DNA of 6,637 nucleotides, taken from contig JAIRVC010000253.1 of the NCBI GenBank assembly GCA_031254095.1, forward strand, positions 1 through 6,637, written 5' to 3'. Made by a program: the position numbers and the translations under genes. Of the stretch, positions 1 through 5,168 are shown piece by piece (the first letter of the stretch is position 1; each line of letters starts with the position of its first letter). The notes under the pieces are model-generated. The model saw nothing but the letters and a program-made list of their open reading frames with translations, was not told the DNA's origin and searched no databases. The stretch is from Acidobacteriota bacterium (lineage in GTDB: Bacteria > Acidobacteriota > UBA6911).

Positions 1-575
1 CCGCCGATTATGAGATATTTTTGATACGATTCGATTAAACGGTTATGGAAAATGCCATCAATGATGTCGTCTTTTTTAATCTGTTCATAGAAGCCGTAAA
101 GCCCCGATTCGGTCGCTTCCAAAAACTCCTCAAAGGAAAGCGGGTAGATTTTGATGATATTTACCTGTCCAACCGGGTGCGAGTGTCCTTTGGCTAAATA
201 AACGCCAAGGAGGCTTCCGGCGGAGACCACGGCGTACTCAGGGAAATTTTCCTTAAAATACTTCAGGGAATTCAGCGCGTCCGGACATTCCTGTATTTCG
301 TCAAATACTATGAGCGTTTTTTGAGGAGCGATTGCTTTGCCGCGGATGAAAGACAGCTTTTCAATGATCCGATGAACTTCCCTGTTTGTTTTGAACACTT
401 CCTTTAATTCGTCGCTCCGGTCGAAGTTAAACTCCGCAACGTCATCAAAGCACAACCTTCCGAATTCGCGCATAAGCCATGTCTTTCCGACCTGCCGCGC
501 TCCCTCCAAAACGAGCGGTTTGCGGCCGGGGGAGTCTTTCCACCGTATCATTAGCTCAAGCGATTTTCGTTTCAT
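1..575 (-). CDS. AAA family ATPase, DUF4143 type, C-terminus cut off by window edge
   Basis: The reading frame is open from the ATG at 575 to the left edge, giving 191 residues of a protein that is usually about 400. A strong Shine-Dalgarno (AGGAGG, about 5 nt before the ATG) fixes the start. Residues 25-32 are a Walker A loop (GARQVGKT). Residues 87-95 (TLIVFDEIQ) are a Walker B strand with D92/E93. Residues 118-124 (SAGSLLG) fit the sensor strand, and a YPLSFEEFL motif follows near residue 150. This order is that of the AAA_14/DUF4143 ATPases; the DUF4143 part would lie beyond the edge. The family is widespread and often mobile; its cellular role is poorly defined and some members neighbour toxin-antitoxin genes. 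Its own promoter and repeated upstream elements (see 601-691) suggest independent transcription rather than membership of the copA transcript. The family assignment is secure; no specific function is claimed. Confidence 0.9.
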   Translation of the reverse strand, partial: MKRKSLELMIRWKDSPGRKPLVLEGARQVGKTWLMREFGRLCFDDVAEFNFDRSDELKEVFKTNREVHRIIEKLSFIRGKAIAPQKTLIVFDEIQECPDALNSLKYFKENFPEYAVVSAGSLLGVYLAKGHSHPVGQVNIIKIYPLSFEEFLEATESGLYGFYEQIKKDDIIDGIFHNRLIESYQKYLIIG

Positions 576-600
576 AGCGCCTCCTGACACGTTTGATTCG

Positions 601-629
601 AATATAAGAGTAAAATGCCGCATTATCAA
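601..629 (-). promoter_or_regulatory. sigma70-like promoter of the AAA ATPase gene
   Basis: On the minus strand a -35 box TTGATA (624-629, 5/6 to consensus) and a -10 box TATATT (601-606, 5/6) are separated by exactly 17 bp. Transcription would begin around 594, giving a leader of about 20 nt that contains the AGGAGG ribosome-binding site. This is the best-formed promoter in the window. Confidence 0.6.
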
Positions 630-646
630 CAATGAATCAAGTTATT

Positions 647-691
647 TGCCACAAATTGCGAATATTTCCAACGAAATATGCCACATATTGC
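647..691. repeat. Two spaced 13-bp direct repeats upstream of the ATPase promoter
   Basis: TGCCACAAATTGC (647-659) and TGCCACATATTGC (679-691) match at 12 of 13 positions and start 32 bp apart, about three helical turns. A weaker third copy (TGCCGCATTATCA, 616-628, about 8/13) starts 31 bp before the first and lies inside the promoter spacer. The spacing on one face of the helix and the overlap with the promoter suggest regulator-binding sites, possibly for autoregulation. No regulator gene is visible next to it. The remainder of the 576-852 gap holds the small ORF remnant described at 730-856 and a short hairpin (CTGGAT/ATCCAG, 721-739) without a T-run. Confidence 0.45.
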
Positions 692-729
692 ATAGACGAC
701 TCATTGAAACACTGATAAACCTGGATAAT

Positions 730-856
730 TCATATCCAGAATCCGGGATAGCGGCGAGTATCATTTGAAGAAAGATTGTTGACAATCAGCGTGACAAGCA
801 ACATGGTCAGCACGCCGGTCAGAATCGGCGTCAGGACATATTTAATAGCGTTTCAT
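730..856 (-). pseudogene. Possible frameshifted small membrane protein coupled to copA
   Basis: An ATG at 856 overlaps the copA stop codon as ATGA, the usual form of translational coupling, but its frame closes after four codons (MKRY, then TAA at 842-844). One base away, the frame from 843 to the stop at 730-732 encodes 37 residues beginning KYVLTPILTGVLTMLLVTLI, a convincing single transmembrane segment, followed by a polar tail ending RRYPGFWI. Joining the two parts needs a one-base change near 844 and gives a 41-residue single-pass protein. The in-frame TGA of copA itself also precedes this second frame, so copA stop readthrough would be another way to produce it. It does not resemble FixS/CcoS, the small protein that follows FixI copper ATPases. 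It could be a decayed gene, a sequencing error or chance; no homologue is recognised. Confidence 0.3.
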
Positions 857-3138
857 AGCATAAATGCCCTGGGTTGGAACAGGTTGAGACGCAGCGCGTT
901 TGTCACAACAAATACGCTTGAAAGGCTCATTGCCGCCGCGCCGATCATGGGATTGAGAGTCAGGCCAAAAGCGGGGTATAGCAAACCGGCGGCTATCGGT
1001 ATCCCGACCGTATTGTAGAAAAACGCCCAGAACAGATTCATGCGTATGTTCCGCAGCGTTGCCCTGGAAAGGTCGAAAGCGGCAACGGCGTCCGTCAAAT
1101 CGCTTTTCATCAAAACGACATCCGCGGATTCGATTGCGACATCCGTTCCCGCGCCTATAGCGATGCCAACATTGGCGCGGGAAAGAGCGGGAGCGTCGTT
1201 GATCCCGTCCCCGATCATGGCGACCTTGTGACCTTTAGCCATCAATCGCCGCACCTGCTCGTCTTTGTCCTGCGGCAAAACCTCCGCAATAACTTCGTCG
1301 GCGTCAACCATCCGGTTGATCACTTTTGCCGTAACGGCATTATCTCCTGTCAGCATTACCACGCGCAGACCTCTTGAGCGAAGGGCGGAAATGGCTGCCC
1401 GGCTGCCGGATTTAGGCAGATCCGCTACGGCGATTATGCCCAGCAGTTTTCCGTTTCGGGCAAAGTACAGCGGCGTTTTACCCTGCGCGGCAAGCTGCTC
1501 AGGCGTATCCCCGGCTTCGGAAATATCGATGCCGTATTTTTCCATAAGCTGCTGATTTCCCGCGATGCATTCCCCTCCGGCTGTTTTTGCGCGCAACCCC
1601 AGGCCGGAAAGAACCTCATATTCATCGGCCGCGACAGGCGCAATGTTTCTGTTTTCGGCTTCCCGCAAAATGGCGTGGGCCAGCGGATGTTCCGATTTAG
1701 CCTCAAGGCCGGACGCCAGCGCAAGGAATTCATCCTCTCCGATTCCAAAGGGTATTGCGTCGGTCAAACGAGGTTTGCCCTCGGTAACCGTACCCGTTTT
1801 ATCGAGTATCACAGTGTCGATACGGCTGAGAGTTTCAAGCGCCTCGGCGTTTTTATAAAGGATTCCGCTTTTCGCTCCGCGCCCGGTTCCCGCCATGATG
1901 GCGACGGGCGTTGCGAGTCCTAAAGCGCAGGGGCAGGAAATAATAAGAACGGATATTGCCCTCGCAAGCGAAAATTCGAGCGAATTGCCGGCAAGCAGCC
2001 AAGCCGCGAAAGTTATCAGCGCGATACCGATTACAATAGGGACAAAAACGCCGCTGATTTTATCGGCCAGTTTCGCGATGGGGGCCTTGGAAGCTCCCGC
2101 TTCCTCCGCCAGCGCGATGATTTGCGCAAGAGTGGCGTCGCCGCCCACGCGTTCGGCTTTCATTGTAAAGTATCCGTTTATATTTACCGTCGCGCCGGTT
2201 ACTTTGTCGCCGGCTGTTTTTTCAACCGGAATACTCTCCCCAGTTATGGCAGATTCGTCAATTGCCGTTACGCCATTCAGGATAATACCGTCAACGGGAA
2301 CGCGCGCCCCCGGTTTTACGGCCAGCAAATCACCCGGCCGAACTTCCTCAAGCGGGATTTCATGTTCAATGCCATCTCTGAGAAGCAGCGCGGTTTCAGG
2401 CGACAAATCCATGAGGGCTTCAATGGCGGCGCCTGTACGTTTTTTACTGACGGCTTCCAGCGTCTTACCAAGCGTTATTAACGCAAGAATCATAGCGGCG
2501 CTTTCAAAGTACAGGTCGCGCAAATAATGCTGCGCCATATGGGTTTGCCCATGCCCCAGCGCCCAGCCGATCCGATAAAGCGCAAAAACGCCGTAGACCA
2601 GCGCCGCCGATGAACCGAGCGCAATCAGGCTGTCCATATTGGGACTTCGCCGCCACAATGATTTAAAGCCGCTTGTAAAGAATTTATGGTTTACAAGCGC
2701 CACAGGCAGGCAGAGCAAAAACTGGGTCAGCGCGTAGGAAACGCCGTTTTCCGCTCCGGCTAAAAATCCGGGAAGCGGCAGTCCCAACATATGCCCCATA
2801 CTCACATACAAAAGTGGAACAAGGAAGGCAAAGGACGTTATCAATCGGCGCTTCATGCCGTTCAGCTCCGCGTAGAACGGGTCATTGCGCTCCGTTTTGC
2901 GGTAAACCGGCTTTTCCTTATTATTTTCTTTCAGCGAAGCGCCGTAACCCGCTCCGATAATTGCTTCGATAATTGAATCATGAGTTATAAGAAGCGGGTC
3001 ATATTCCGCCGTCATAGAATTTGCCAGCAGGTTCACGTCGGCCTTTACCACGCCGTTCAACTTTTCCGCCGTTTTTTGAACCATCGCCGAACAGGCGGCG
3101 CAATTCATGCCCGTTATGTTAAATTGCCTTTTTTCCAT
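853..3138 (-). CDS. copA: Cu(+)-exporting P-type ATPase (P1B-1), CopA
   Basis: This 761-residue protein pumps monovalent copper out of the cytoplasm across the inner membrane using ATP. One N-terminal heavy-metal-associated domain carries the Cu-binding GMNCAAC motif (residues 10-16). Two transmembrane hairpins follow (about 98-190 and 205-225). The actuator domain has TGE at 299-301, and the membrane metal site has CPC at 402-404. The phosphorylation motif DKTGT is at 446-450 (D446 phosphorylated), the nucleotide-domain HP pair at 484-485 and the hinge GDGIND at 643-648. The last two helices carry the Y708-N709 and M737-S738-x-S740-S741 residues diagnostic of Cu(+) transporters. Length and motif order are complete, so it should be active. 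The start is supported by GGAG 5 nt upstream. No CopZ, CueR or CopY gene adjoins it, so the copper sensor must lie elsewhere. The stop codon overlaps a possible small ORF (730-856). Confidence 0.97.
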   Translation of the reverse strand: MEKRQFNITGMNCAACSAMVQKTAEKLNGVVKADVNLLANSMTAEYDPLLITHDSIIEAIIGAGYGASLKENNKEKPVYRKTERNDPFYAELNGMKRRLITSFAFLVPLLYVSMGHMLGLPLPGFLAGAENGVSYALTQFLLCLPVALVNHKFFTSGFKSLWRRSPNMDSLIALGSSAALVYGVFALYRIGWALGHGQTHMAQHYLRDLYFESAAMILALITLGKTLEAVSKKRTGAAIEALMDLSPETALLLRDGIEHEIPLEEVRPGDLLAVKPGARVPVDGIILNGVTAIDESAITGESIPVEKTAGDKVTGATVNINGYFTMKAERVGGDATLAQIIALAEEAGASKAPIAKLADKISGVFVPIVIGIALITFAAWLLAGNSLEFSLARAISVLIISCPCALGLATPVAIMAGTGRGAKSGILYKNAEALETLSRIDTVILDKTGTVTEGKPRLTDAIPFGIGEDEFLALASGLEAKSEHPLAHAILREAENRNIAPVAADEYEVLSGLGLRAKTAGGECIAGNQQLMEKYGIDISEAGDTPEQLAAQGKTPLYFARNGKLLGIIAVADLPKSGSRAAISALRSRGLRVVMLTGDNAVTAKVINRMVDADEVIAEVLPQDKDEQVRRLMAKGHKVAMIGDGINDAPALSRANVGIAIGAGTDVAIESADVVLMKSDLTDAVAAFDLSRATLRNIRMNLFWAFFYNTVGIPIAAGLLYPAFGLTLNPMIGAAAMSLSSVFVVTNALRLNLFQPRAFML

Positions 3139-3157
3139 AGCCGCTCCGCTTCGCGCC

Positions 3158-3190
3158 CCGCCGTTCCGCTCCCTCCATGTTCAACGGCGG
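3158..3190 (-). promoter_or_regulatory. Hairpin in the copA leader
   Basis: On the minus strand CCGCCGTT (3183-3190) and AACGGCGG (3158-3165) form a perfect 8-bp GC-rich stem with a 17-nt loop. The loop contains the Shine-Dalgarno-like GGAGGGAG preceded by an ATG. The hairpin ends about 20 nt before the copA start codon. It could influence initiation or transcript stability; a regulatory role is only inferred. Confidence 0.35.
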
Positions 3191-3224
3191 CATAATATAG
3201 CGGTGCGGCTCAGGCATTATCGCG

Positions 3225-3230
3225 ATTATA
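3225..3230 (-). promoter_or_regulatory. Possible copA promoter -10 box
   Basis: A perfect TATAAT on the minus strand lies 87 nt before the copA ATG. No good -35 hexamer is present at 16-18 bp, nor a clear one at the 19-20 bp spacing typical of MerR/CueR-controlled copper promoters. Activation by a regulator is therefore possible but not shown. The transcript would include the 3158-3190 hairpin. Confidence 0.3.
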
Positions 3231-3317
3231 ACCCGAAAATATCCTCGCCAAACGACATTTTTGCGGATTTGCATGTTTCCTTAGCGGCGCCTGCGGTTAT
3301 TTCTAAAATTACCTTTC

Positions 3318-3347
3318 TTGACGATCAAGTCAGCCGCGTATTACGAT
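3318..3347 (+). promoter_or_regulatory. Possible promoter of the RHH/RelE toxin-antitoxin operon
   Basis: A -35-like TTGACG (3318-3323, 5/6) and a -10-like TACGAT (3342-3347, 4/6) are spaced 18 bp and would start transcription around 3354, just before the ribosome-binding site. The -35 lies within the dyad CTTGA-CGA-TCAAG (3317-3329), a plausible operator half for the ribbon-helix-helix antitoxin. The second box is weak, so the assignment is tentative. Confidence 0.35.
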
Positions 3348-3357
3348 GTATTACATA
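3338..3357. repeat. Tandem 10-bp near-repeat at the antitoxin promoter
   Basis: GTATTAC occurs at 3338-3344 and again at 3348-3354, exactly one helical turn apart, immediately before the antitoxin ribosome-binding site. Ribbon-helix-helix antitoxins commonly bind short repeats at their own promoter, so this may be the autoregulatory site. The motif is AT-rich and short, so chance is possible. Confidence 0.3.
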
Positions 3358-3375
3358 TAGTGTATGGAGGTGATA

Positions 3376-3600
3376 ATGTCATTAACGATAAGAGTGACCG
3401 ATAACGAACTTGCGGCCATCAAGGGTTACGCGGCTTTGCATGGAATGAATGTTTCCGACGCGGTGCGCACCGCCATTTTGGAACGCATTGAAGATGAGCT
3501 GGATATTGAAATCGCGAAACAGGCTTATGCCGAGTGGGCGGCGGACGGCAAAAAAACTTATACATTGGACGACATTGAAGGGGAATTGCGGCTTAAATAA
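3376..3600 (+). CDS. Ribbon-helix-helix antitoxin (RelB/DUF6290-like)
   Basis: This 74-residue protein starts MSLTIRVT. Residues 2-8 form the DNA-binding beta strand and residues 10-40 the two helices of a ribbon-helix-helix fold. The acidic, flexible C-terminal half (YTLDDIEGEL near residues 62-71) is the usual toxin-wrapping segment. A Shine-Dalgarno GGAGG (3366-3370) lies 5 nt before the ATG at 3376, so that start is preferred over the in-frame ATG at 3364, which overlaps the ribosome-binding site. The stop overlaps the toxin start by one base (TAATG), a translationally coupled arrangement. Expected role: neutralise the adjacent RelE-fold toxin and repress the operon. The family is inferred from sequence pattern and context; the exact name (DUF6290) is less certain. 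Confidence 0.85.
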   Translation: MSLTIRVTDNELAAIKGYAALHGMNVSDAVRTAILERIEDELDIEIAKQAYAEWAADGKKTYTLDDIEGELRLK

Positions 3601-3866
3601 TGAAATATTCGGTAGTTTTATCAGATAAGGCTCGTAAAAACTTAAAGAAACTGAATAAAACTATTGCCGCAATGCTTGTTGCGTGGATAAGAAAAAATCT
3701 CCACGGAACAGAAAATCCGCGCATACACGGCAAAGCGCTGACATCGAATTTGAGCGGACTGTGGCGTTACCGTGTCGGGGATTATAGAATCATCGCAGAA
3801 ATCCAGGATGAACTTGTTGCTGTAATCGTCATTGAAATCGGCCATCGCCGCGAAATTTACGATTGA
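3600..3866 (+). CDS. RelE/ParE-superfamily toxin
   Basis: An 88-residue basic protein with the full RelE/ParE layout: an N-terminal strand (YSVVLSDKA, residues 3-11), a helical hairpin rich in lysine (12-34), and the beta-sheet core LWRYRVGDYRIIAEI (54-68). The strand AVIVIEIGHRREIYD (74-88) closes the protein. K45, R56, R58, R63, H82, R83/R84 and Y87 sit where RelE-type mRNA interferases keep basic and tyrosine residues for mRNA binding and cleavage, so an mRNase is more likely than a gyrase poison, though this cannot be settled by eye. It overlaps the antitoxin stop by one base and is full length, so the module looks intact. A hairpin follows 8 nt after the stop. Confidence 0.88.
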   Translation: MKYSVVLSDKARKNLKKLNKTIAAMLVAWIRKNLHGTENPRIHGKALTSNLSGLWRYRVGDYRIIAEIQDELVAVIVIEIGHRREIYD

Positions 3867-3873
3867 CGCAATT

Positions 3874-3893
3874 GCAAAACCTTCCGGTTTTGC
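3874..3893 (+). terminator. Hairpin downstream of the RelE-type toxin
   Basis: GCAAAACC and GGTTTTGC form a perfect 8-bp stem around a TTCC loop, starting 8 nt after the toxin stop. There is no T-run after it, so it is a weak or factor-dependent terminator or a 3'-end protecting structure. The remaining bases to 4067 show no convincing gene. Confidence 0.4.
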
Positions 3894-4067
3894 CGGTGTT
3901 GACGGCATTCTGCGCGCATTTTCAGAAATTTGCGGGCGAGTATGCCTGTTTGCATCTCAGGAATGGCTGAGTCGCAGTGAAATCCGGGCGGGCTTATCTG
4001 TTACATTTGTATGAGGAAAGGCGTAAACTTATTTCGCATTGTGTAAAAATCTTTATTGGAGAAATGT

Positions 4068-4430
4068 ATGAAAAAGATTGTGTTTGGAACAGCGTTAATT
4101 ATGTTGATGGCCTGCTTTGCTTTCGGCGCGGATGTCGATGGCGAATGGACGACGGAGATACCCGGCATGGACGGGAGTCCGATGGTGGTCAACTTTACCT
4201 TCAAGGCGGATGGGGATAAATTAACCGGATCGACTGGCTCGGATGGCATGGAAATCCCAATTTCTGAAGGCAAAATCGACGGCAAGAATATTTCTTTCGT
4301 CGTTACGATTGACTTTGGCATGGAAATGAGAATGACCTACAAAGGCACGGTCGAAGGCAAAGAAATCAAGCTCAACATGGATATGGGCATGGGCGAACCG
4401 ATGTCGATGACGCTCAAAAAAGCCAAGTAA
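4068..4430 (+). CDS. Small exported protein with Met-rich mature domain
   Basis: A 120-residue protein with a clear export signal: KK at 2-3, a hydrophobic core to about residue 19, and a cleavage site near FGA/DV (20-22). The mature part opens DVDGEW and consists of alternating beta strands (VVNFTFKADGDKLTG, ISEGKIDGKNISFVVTIDF, MTYKGTVEGKEIKLNM, MSMTLKKAK). This pattern is known from small lipocalin-like or beta-sandwich hypothetical proteins of unknown function. Eleven methionines fall in about 100 mature residues, clustered as MEMRM (85-89) and MDMGMGEPMSM (104-114). Closely spaced Met is typical of periplasmic Cu(+)-binding proteins, which would fit the nearby copA, but this is an inference. 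C16 is preceded by LMA, a poor lipobox, so a lipoprotein is less likely. The start is supported by GGAGA (4058-4062) 5 nt upstream; a TTG at 4056 is in frame but would spoil the signal peptide. Confidence 0.8.
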   Translation: MKKIVFGTALIMLMACFAFGADVDGEWTTEIPGMDGSPMVVNFTFKADGDKLTGSTGSDGMEIPISEGKIDGKNISFVVTIDFGMEMRMTYKGTVEGKEIKLNMDMGMGEPMSMTLKKAK

Positions 4431-4447
4431 TTCAAGCAACAAAAAAG

Positions 4448-4508
4448 GAAGCGCTGAATAAAATGCCTTGCCGCAAGCTGAAGGGCATTTTATTCAGCGC
4501 TTCTTTTT
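4448..4508. terminator. Strong, probably bidirectional intrinsic terminator
   Basis: A perfect 20-bp stem pairs 4448-4467 with 4484-4503 around a 16-nt loop. On the plus strand it is followed by TTTTT (4504-4508), ending the exported-protein transcript 17 nt after its stop. On the minus strand the A-run at 4441-4446 supplies a T tract, so it also serves the convergent brnA gene. Confidence 0.88.
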
Positions 4509-4513
4509 ATTTA

Positions 4514-4541
4514 AATTACTCTACGGCGAATGAACCGGTAT
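4514..4541 (+). repeat. Direct repeat, copy 1: relic of a permease 3' end
   Basis: This stretch matches 6466-6493 at 24 of 28 positions, and all four differences are transitions. In the second copy it is the last six codons, the stop and the first downstream bases of the permease gene (ELLHDE then stop). Read in the same frame, copy 1 gives KLLYGE then TGA. The match begins just after the T-run of the terminator, with no permease sequence before it. It is therefore best read as the 3' tail of a second permease gene whose body has been lost, or as an old duplication of a target site. Confidence 0.55.
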
Positions 4542-4551
4542 CAGGCATTAA

Positions 4552-4857
4552 TCAGTGTTTCCTTAACCAATCGCGCATGACGTTATTAACGCGCGTCTGC
4601 CAGCCTCTGCCTGTTGCCCGAAGGGCAGTCAGGACATCCGCATCAAAACGTATAGCCGTCTGCACTTTTGTAGGGCGTCGATTAGGACCTCGCACCCCGG
4701 CGCGTCGATTCATCTGGACCAGCCCGGTGTAAAGTTCCGGATGCAACACTTCTTTGGCCGGGCGCATCCGCGCAATGTCTTCCGCAGTTAATTCACGCAC
4801 CTCTCCATCTGTATCCGTTAGTGGAGCGCGGCGCGTTTGGGATTCATGTTTGCTCAT
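4552..4857 (-). CDS. brnA: BrnA-family antitoxin
   Basis: This 101-residue protein is the antitoxin and DNA-binding partner of the BrnT ribonuclease toxin. The N-terminal half contains the typical acidic segment LTAEDIARMRPAKEVLHPEL (residues 23-42). The C-terminal half is the ribbon-helix-helix domain: KVQTAIRFDADVLTALRATG (64-83), then the family hallmark GRGWQTRVNNVMRDWL (83-98). The gene starts inside brnT and overlaps its end by 14 bases, the usual BrnT-first order in which toxin and antitoxin are co-translated and BrnA represses the operon. A GAGAGG element lies about 9 nt before the ATG. Length and motifs are complete, so the antitoxin looks functional even though its toxin frame is broken. 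It converges on the exported-protein gene across the shared terminator. Confidence 0.93.
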   Translation of the reverse strand: MSKHESQTRRAPLTDTDGEVRELTAEDIARMRPAKEVLHPELYTGLVQMNRRAGVRGPNRRPTKVQTAIRFDADVLTALRATGRGWQTRVNNVMRDWLRKH

Positions 4858-5109
4858 GGCGTTTAACCTCTCTTGTATTGGCTTTACGAAAACTGATTAC
4901 ACGGATGCCTTCAGGAATAGGCGTGAAGCACAACACATGCAGCCGCCCATCAAGAAAGCCCGCAGCGACATAACGCTCCTCCGGATATTGTTTGCGTATG
5001 TCCTGCTCAACGACAGCCGTCTCGAAATCAAACTCCCTGACTCGCTCAAACGACAATTCTCGATCGAGGATGTTTTTGCGTTTTTATCCGGATCAAACGT
5101 TATCTTCAT
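4844..5109 (-). pseudogene. brnT: BrnT-family toxin, broken by a one-base frameshift
   Basis: BrnT is a RelE-fold ribonuclease toxin. The start at 5109 gives the family N-terminus MKITFDPDKNAK (residues 1-12), after which the frame runs into unrelated sequence. One frame over, from about 5072 to the stop at 4844-4846, lies the rest of a normal BrnT: NILDRELSFERVREFDF, then a YVAAGFLDGRLHVLCFTP strand pair and the hallmark VISFRKANTREVKRHE. Adding one A to the A5 run (plus-strand T5 at 5073-5077) joins the halves into exactly 88 codons, a usual BrnT length. The second half is free of stops and well conserved, so the lesion is either recent, a homopolymer sequencing error, or bypassed by slippage. 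A TTG at 5056 could start a product lacking the first strand. No Shine-Dalgarno is seen before the ATG. Confidence 0.85.
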
Positions 5110-5112
5110 GTT

Positions 5113-5132
5113 CAAATTGTATATGCAATTTG
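5113..5132. promoter_or_regulatory. Palindromic operator at the brnTA promoter
   Basis: CAAATTG (5113-5119) and CAATTTG (5126-5132) form a perfect 7-bp inverted repeat with a 6-bp spacer, ending 3 bp before the brnT ATG. The minus-strand -10-like TATACA (5118-5123) lies inside it; a -35-like TTGATT lies 19 bp further upstream. A dimeric ribbon-helix-helix repressor such as BrnA would be expected to bind such a site. Transcription from this -10 would begin almost at the ATG, implying a leaderless message, consistent with the missing Shine-Dalgarno. Confidence 0.5.
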
Positions 5133-5168
5133 CGATAGCTTCAATCAAATAGCGGCAAATAAAACACC

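Noticed and set aside
391..768. A 125-codon plus-strand frame over the start of the AAA ATPase
   Set aside because: Much of it is antisense to the Walker A part of the ATPase, and it runs through the ATPase promoter; the translation looks random.
730..856. FixS/CcoS after a FixI-type ATPase
   Set aside because: The small ORF lacks the FixS pattern (N-terminal helix followed by an acidic tail) and no cbb3 oxidase genes are present.
1895..2527. A 210-codon open frame on the plus strand inside copA
   Set aside because: It is antisense to a fully conserved region of the copper ATPase; its Ser/Ala/Pro-rich translation has no recognisable domain and it has no ribosome-binding site.
3191..3260. 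A CueR/MerR-type operator in front of copA
   Set aside because: No dyad with the long 19-20 bp promoter spacing could be found around the TATAAT box.
4068..4130. Lipoprotein signal in the exported protein
   Set aside because: The only cysteine (C16) follows LMA, with Met at a position where a lipobox normally has a small or branched residue, and a type I site follows a few residues later.
3832..4219. Two short plus-strand frames between the RelE-type toxin and the exported protein
   Set aside because: They overlap the toxin end or the signal peptide region in other frames, lack ribosome-binding sites and show no domain pattern.
5071..5085. A programmed -1 frameshift heptamer in brnT
   Set aside because: The A5 run does not give a proper X XXY YYZ heptamer in the zero frame and no downstream pseudoknot or stem was seen; a simple indel is the simpler reading.
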